NCBI GenBank assembly: GCA_036489765.1 | Contig: DASXFE010000146.1 | Location: forward strand, 1-64,000 | Length of the DNA: 64,000 bases | Reading direction: 5' to 3' | From: DATARH01 sp036489765 | Lineage (GTDB): Bacteria; Pseudomonadota; Alphaproteobacteria; ATCC43930; CGMCC-115725 | In this document: one piece after another, positions 61,858 to 64,000 of the stretch | How the letters are laid out: every line of letters starts with the position of its first letter | How positions within the stretch are numbered: position 1 is the stretch's first letter | Translations under genes and position numbers: made by a program | Notes under the pieces: generated by a model | The model's input: only the letters and a program-made list of their open reading frames with translations | What the model was told of the DNA's origin: nothing | Database searches by the model: none

Positions 61858-61946
61858 CTGGCGGCCCCTGCCGCCCAGCTGCTGCACCGGTGCTGTCCCC
61901 CGCTTACTCCCCTATCACGGGATCGTGAGCAGAACGAGCAACTCCG

Positions 61947-64000
61947 TCAACTGAAACGATTGTTGCGCGGAAAGCCTTGCGGAACGGTGCGTCCCGCACC
62001 GCCGCGCGGGCCGCGCCACGGGACCAGATCGACCTCGGTTCGAGTCCTCGTGTCGCTCTGGCGCCACGACAGGCCTTCAGCGAGGCGCAGGCATTTGGCG
62101 TCTTGGAGCCCGCCCATCCGATAGCGTTGCAGGATCACGCCGCGGCCGCGCGTCATCTCCGGAACGTCCGCGATATCAACGACCACCATCCGCCGGTTCT
62201 CGCCGACAAAGGCTATGGCATCGCCCTCGACCGGGATGCACAAGCAAGCCCTTGCGTCCTTGCCGGGGTTGAGCACCTGCTTACCGGCACGCGTCTGCGC
62301 CAGGGCCTCGTCCGCGTCGACGACAAACCCGCGCCCGTCAGTTGACGCGACGAGCAACCTGAGGCCCGGCCGGTGCGGGAACATCGCGACGGTCTCGTGC
62401 TCGTTGGGCAGGTCGATCATCAGGCGAAGCGGCTCGCCCTGCCCGCGGCCGCCCGGCAATTTATCGATGCCGAGCGTATAGAATCGACCGTTGCTGCCAA
62501 AGATCATCAGCCGGTCGGTCGTCTCGGCGTTGACCGCGAAGCGCGGGCCGTCGCCTTCCTTGTAGCGTTGTTCGGCGGCGCCGGCGCCGTGGCCTTTGAC
62601 GGCGCGAATCCAGTCCTTTTGCGAACACAGCACGGTCACTGGCTCGCGCTCGATAAGCGCCGTCGCCGGGATCTCGACCGCCACAGGGGCCTGCGCCAAC
62701 TCCGTGCGGCGGTGGCCAAGCGGAGTGTCGCCGCCGAACTCCTTGGAGGTCGCCGCGACCTCCTTGCCGATCGCGGTCCATTGCCGCCGCTCGCTGGCGA
62801 GCAATGCTTCCAGCCCCGAAGACTCGTTGGCGAGCGTGTCGAGTTCCTTGGTGATCACCAGCTCTTCGAGGCGGCGTAGCGTGCGCAGCCGCATGTCGAG
62901 GATCGCCTCAACTTGTATCTCGCTGAGGCTCCAGCGCGCCATCATCTCGGCCTTGGGGTCGTCTGCCTCACGGATGATCCGGATGACCTCGTCGAGGTTG
63001 ACGTAGACGATGATCAGCCCGCGCAAGATCTCCATGCGCCGCGCGACCGCCGCGAGCCGATGCCGGGTGCGACGCTGGAGCACGATGCGGCGGTGGTCGA
63101 GAAAGGCCTGCAACACATCCCGCAAGCCCATGACGCGCGGGATGCCGGCCGCATCGAGGACGTTCATATTGAGTGGGACGCGCACTTCCAGCTCGGTCAG
63201 CCGGAAAAGCTGCTCCATCAACACGTCGGCGTCGACATTGCGGGTTTTAGGTTCGAGGACGAGGCGGATGTCCTCAGTGGATTCGTCGCGGATGTCGGCG
63301 AGCAGCGGCAGCTTTTTCTCTTCGAGCAGCGCCGCGACCTTTTCGATCAGGCGCCCCTTCGGCACCTGATAGGGGATTTCCGTCACGACGATCTGATACG
63401 CGCCGTGCCCCTGCATCTCCTTGGACCAGCGCGCGCGGAGGCGGAAGCTGCCACGGCCGGTCGCGTAAGCCTCGGCGATGGCCGCGGGAGACTCGACGAG
63501 GACCCCGCCGGTCGGGAAATCCGGGCCCGGCATATGCGCGACGAGCTCGGCGACCGGGCATTGCGGGTGGTCGATCAGATGCGTGAGGGCCGCGCAGATT
63601 TCCCCGACATTGTGCGGCGGGATGCTCGTCGCCATCCCGACCGCGATACCGGCGGCACCGTTCGCGAGCAGGTTCGGAAACCGCGCCGGCAGCACCAGCG
63701 GCTCGGAATTTTCGCCGTCGTAAGTGTCACGGAAATCGACCGCGTCCTGGTCGATGCCTTCGAGCATCGCCTGCGCGACGGCCGACATGCGGCTTTCGGT
63801 ATAGCGCATCGCGGCGGGGTTATCGCCGTCGACATTGCCGAAATTGCCCTGCCCGTCAACGACCGGATAGCGCTGCGCGAAATCCTGCGCGAGCCGCACG
63901 AGCGCGTCGTAGATCGCGACATCGCCGTGCGGGTGGTACTTGCCGATGACCTCGCCGACGACCAGCGCGCATTTGCGATAGGCCCGGCCCGGGTCCATGT
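61947..64000 (-). CDS. parC: DNA topoisomerase IV subunit A (5' partial)
   Basis: About 684 residues reach from the window edge to the stop at 61947; the N-terminus including the catalytic Tyr region is upstream of this segment. It begins at DPGRAYRKCALVVGEVIGKYHPHGD, then DGQGNFGNVDGDNPAAMRYTESRM and GIAVGMATSIPPHN, all topoisomerase A core motifs. No GyrA box (QRRGGKG) is seen; the C-terminus has the short ParC-style blades (RMGGLQDAKCLRLAEG, TVPQGFPRNNRFS). That and the presence of parE in the same window favour ParC over GyrA. Confidence 0.95.
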   Translation of the reverse strand, partial: MDPGRAYRKCALVVGEVIGKYHPHGDVAIYDALVRLAQDFAQRYPVVDGQGNFGNVDGDNPAAMRYTESRMSAVAQAMLEGIDQDAVDFRDTYDGENSEPLVLPARFPNLLANGAAGIAVGMATSIPPHNVGEICAALTHLIDHPQCPVAELVAHMPGPDFPTGGVLVESPAAIAEAYATGRGSFRLRARWSKEMQGHGAYQIVVTEIPYQVPKGRLIEKVAALLEEKKLPLLADIRDESTEDIRLVLEPKTRNVDADVLMEQLFRLTELEVRVPLNMNVLDAAGIPRVMGLRDVLQAFLDHRRIVLQRRTRHRLAAVARRMEILRGLIIVYVNLDEVIRIIREADDPKAEMMARWSLSEIQVEAILDMRLRTLRRLEELVITKELDTLANESSGLEALLASERRQWTAIGKEVAATSKEFGGDTPLGHRRTELAQAPVAVEIPATALIEREPVTVLCSQKDWIRAVKGHGAGAAEQRYKEGDGPRFAVNAETTDRLMIFGSNGRFYTLGIDKLPGGRGQGEPLRLMIDLPNEHETVAMFPHRPGLRLLVASTDGRGFVVDADEALAQTRAGKQVLNPGKDARACLCIPVEGDAIAFVGENRRMVVVDIADVPEMTRGRGVILQRYRMGGLQDAKCLRLAEGLSWRQSDTRTRTEVDLVPWRGPRGGAGRTVPQGFPRNNRFS

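Overview
The window is a GC-rich stretch of an alphaproteobacterial chromosome. The lineage is read from CckA, SciP (DUF1153), TTAA-N7-TTAA CtrA boxes, a GAAC-N7-GAAC SOS box at recA, a DksA lacking most zinc-finger cysteines, DUF2794, and a cpa/tad pilus locus of alphaproteobacterial layout. I cannot name the genus. Two genes run off the window: a YfgM-like protein (3' end, position 1) and parC (5' end, position 64000).

Regions: 1-16.9 kb is mostly metabolic: DUF2794, cytochrome b561, a fumarylacetoacetase-fold hydratase, a class V aminotransferase, a Crp/Fnr regulator, an amidohydrolase, glycogen phosphorylase, a cupin, a large FAD/Fe-S oxidoreductase, DUF924, an alpha/beta hydrolase, an exported beta-propeller and a TPR protein. 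16.9-18.6 kb holds an orphan sigma70-like promoter with a Cys-rich mini-ORF, a split ThDP enzyme and, divergently, a SelW/Rdx-family selenoprotein read through an in-frame UGA with a fitting bacterial SECIS hairpin. Standard ORF calling misses this last gene. 18.7-31.9 kb is a complete Flp pilus island: flp, tadG, two tadE-like genes, then cpaABCDEF-tadBC and opposing tadD. 32-38 kb carries alaS, a polytopic membrane protein and recA. 38-42 kb is a cell-cycle control block (cckA, dksA, sciP) with a perfect CtrA box upstream of cckA. 42-54 kb is accessory: a 5'-truncated amidohydrolase next to 31-bp tandem repeats, an L,D-transpeptidase, a hyuA / Fe-S protein / hyuB operon, a PIN-domain toxin-antitoxin pair, a 2-hydroxyacid dehydrogenase, an SMP-30 lactonase, an MshEN-TPR protein, YaiI and MsrB, with two copies of a MITE-like palindrome. 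54-64 kb is housekeeping: parE, cspA, infA, an RhlE-type helicase, a Rieske ferredoxin, arsR-tusA, a dehydratase-like PLP enzyme, a fatty acid desaturase and parC.

The clearest functional links are: the CckA-CtrA-SciP circuit with a Flp pilus that probably answers to it; cspA-infA-rhlE as a cold/translation cluster; ParE and ParC as the two halves of topoisomerase IV; and MsrB plus the SelW-like protein as separate thiol/selenol redox functions. There is no phage, no IS transposase, no CRISPR, no rRNA and no recognisable tRNA.
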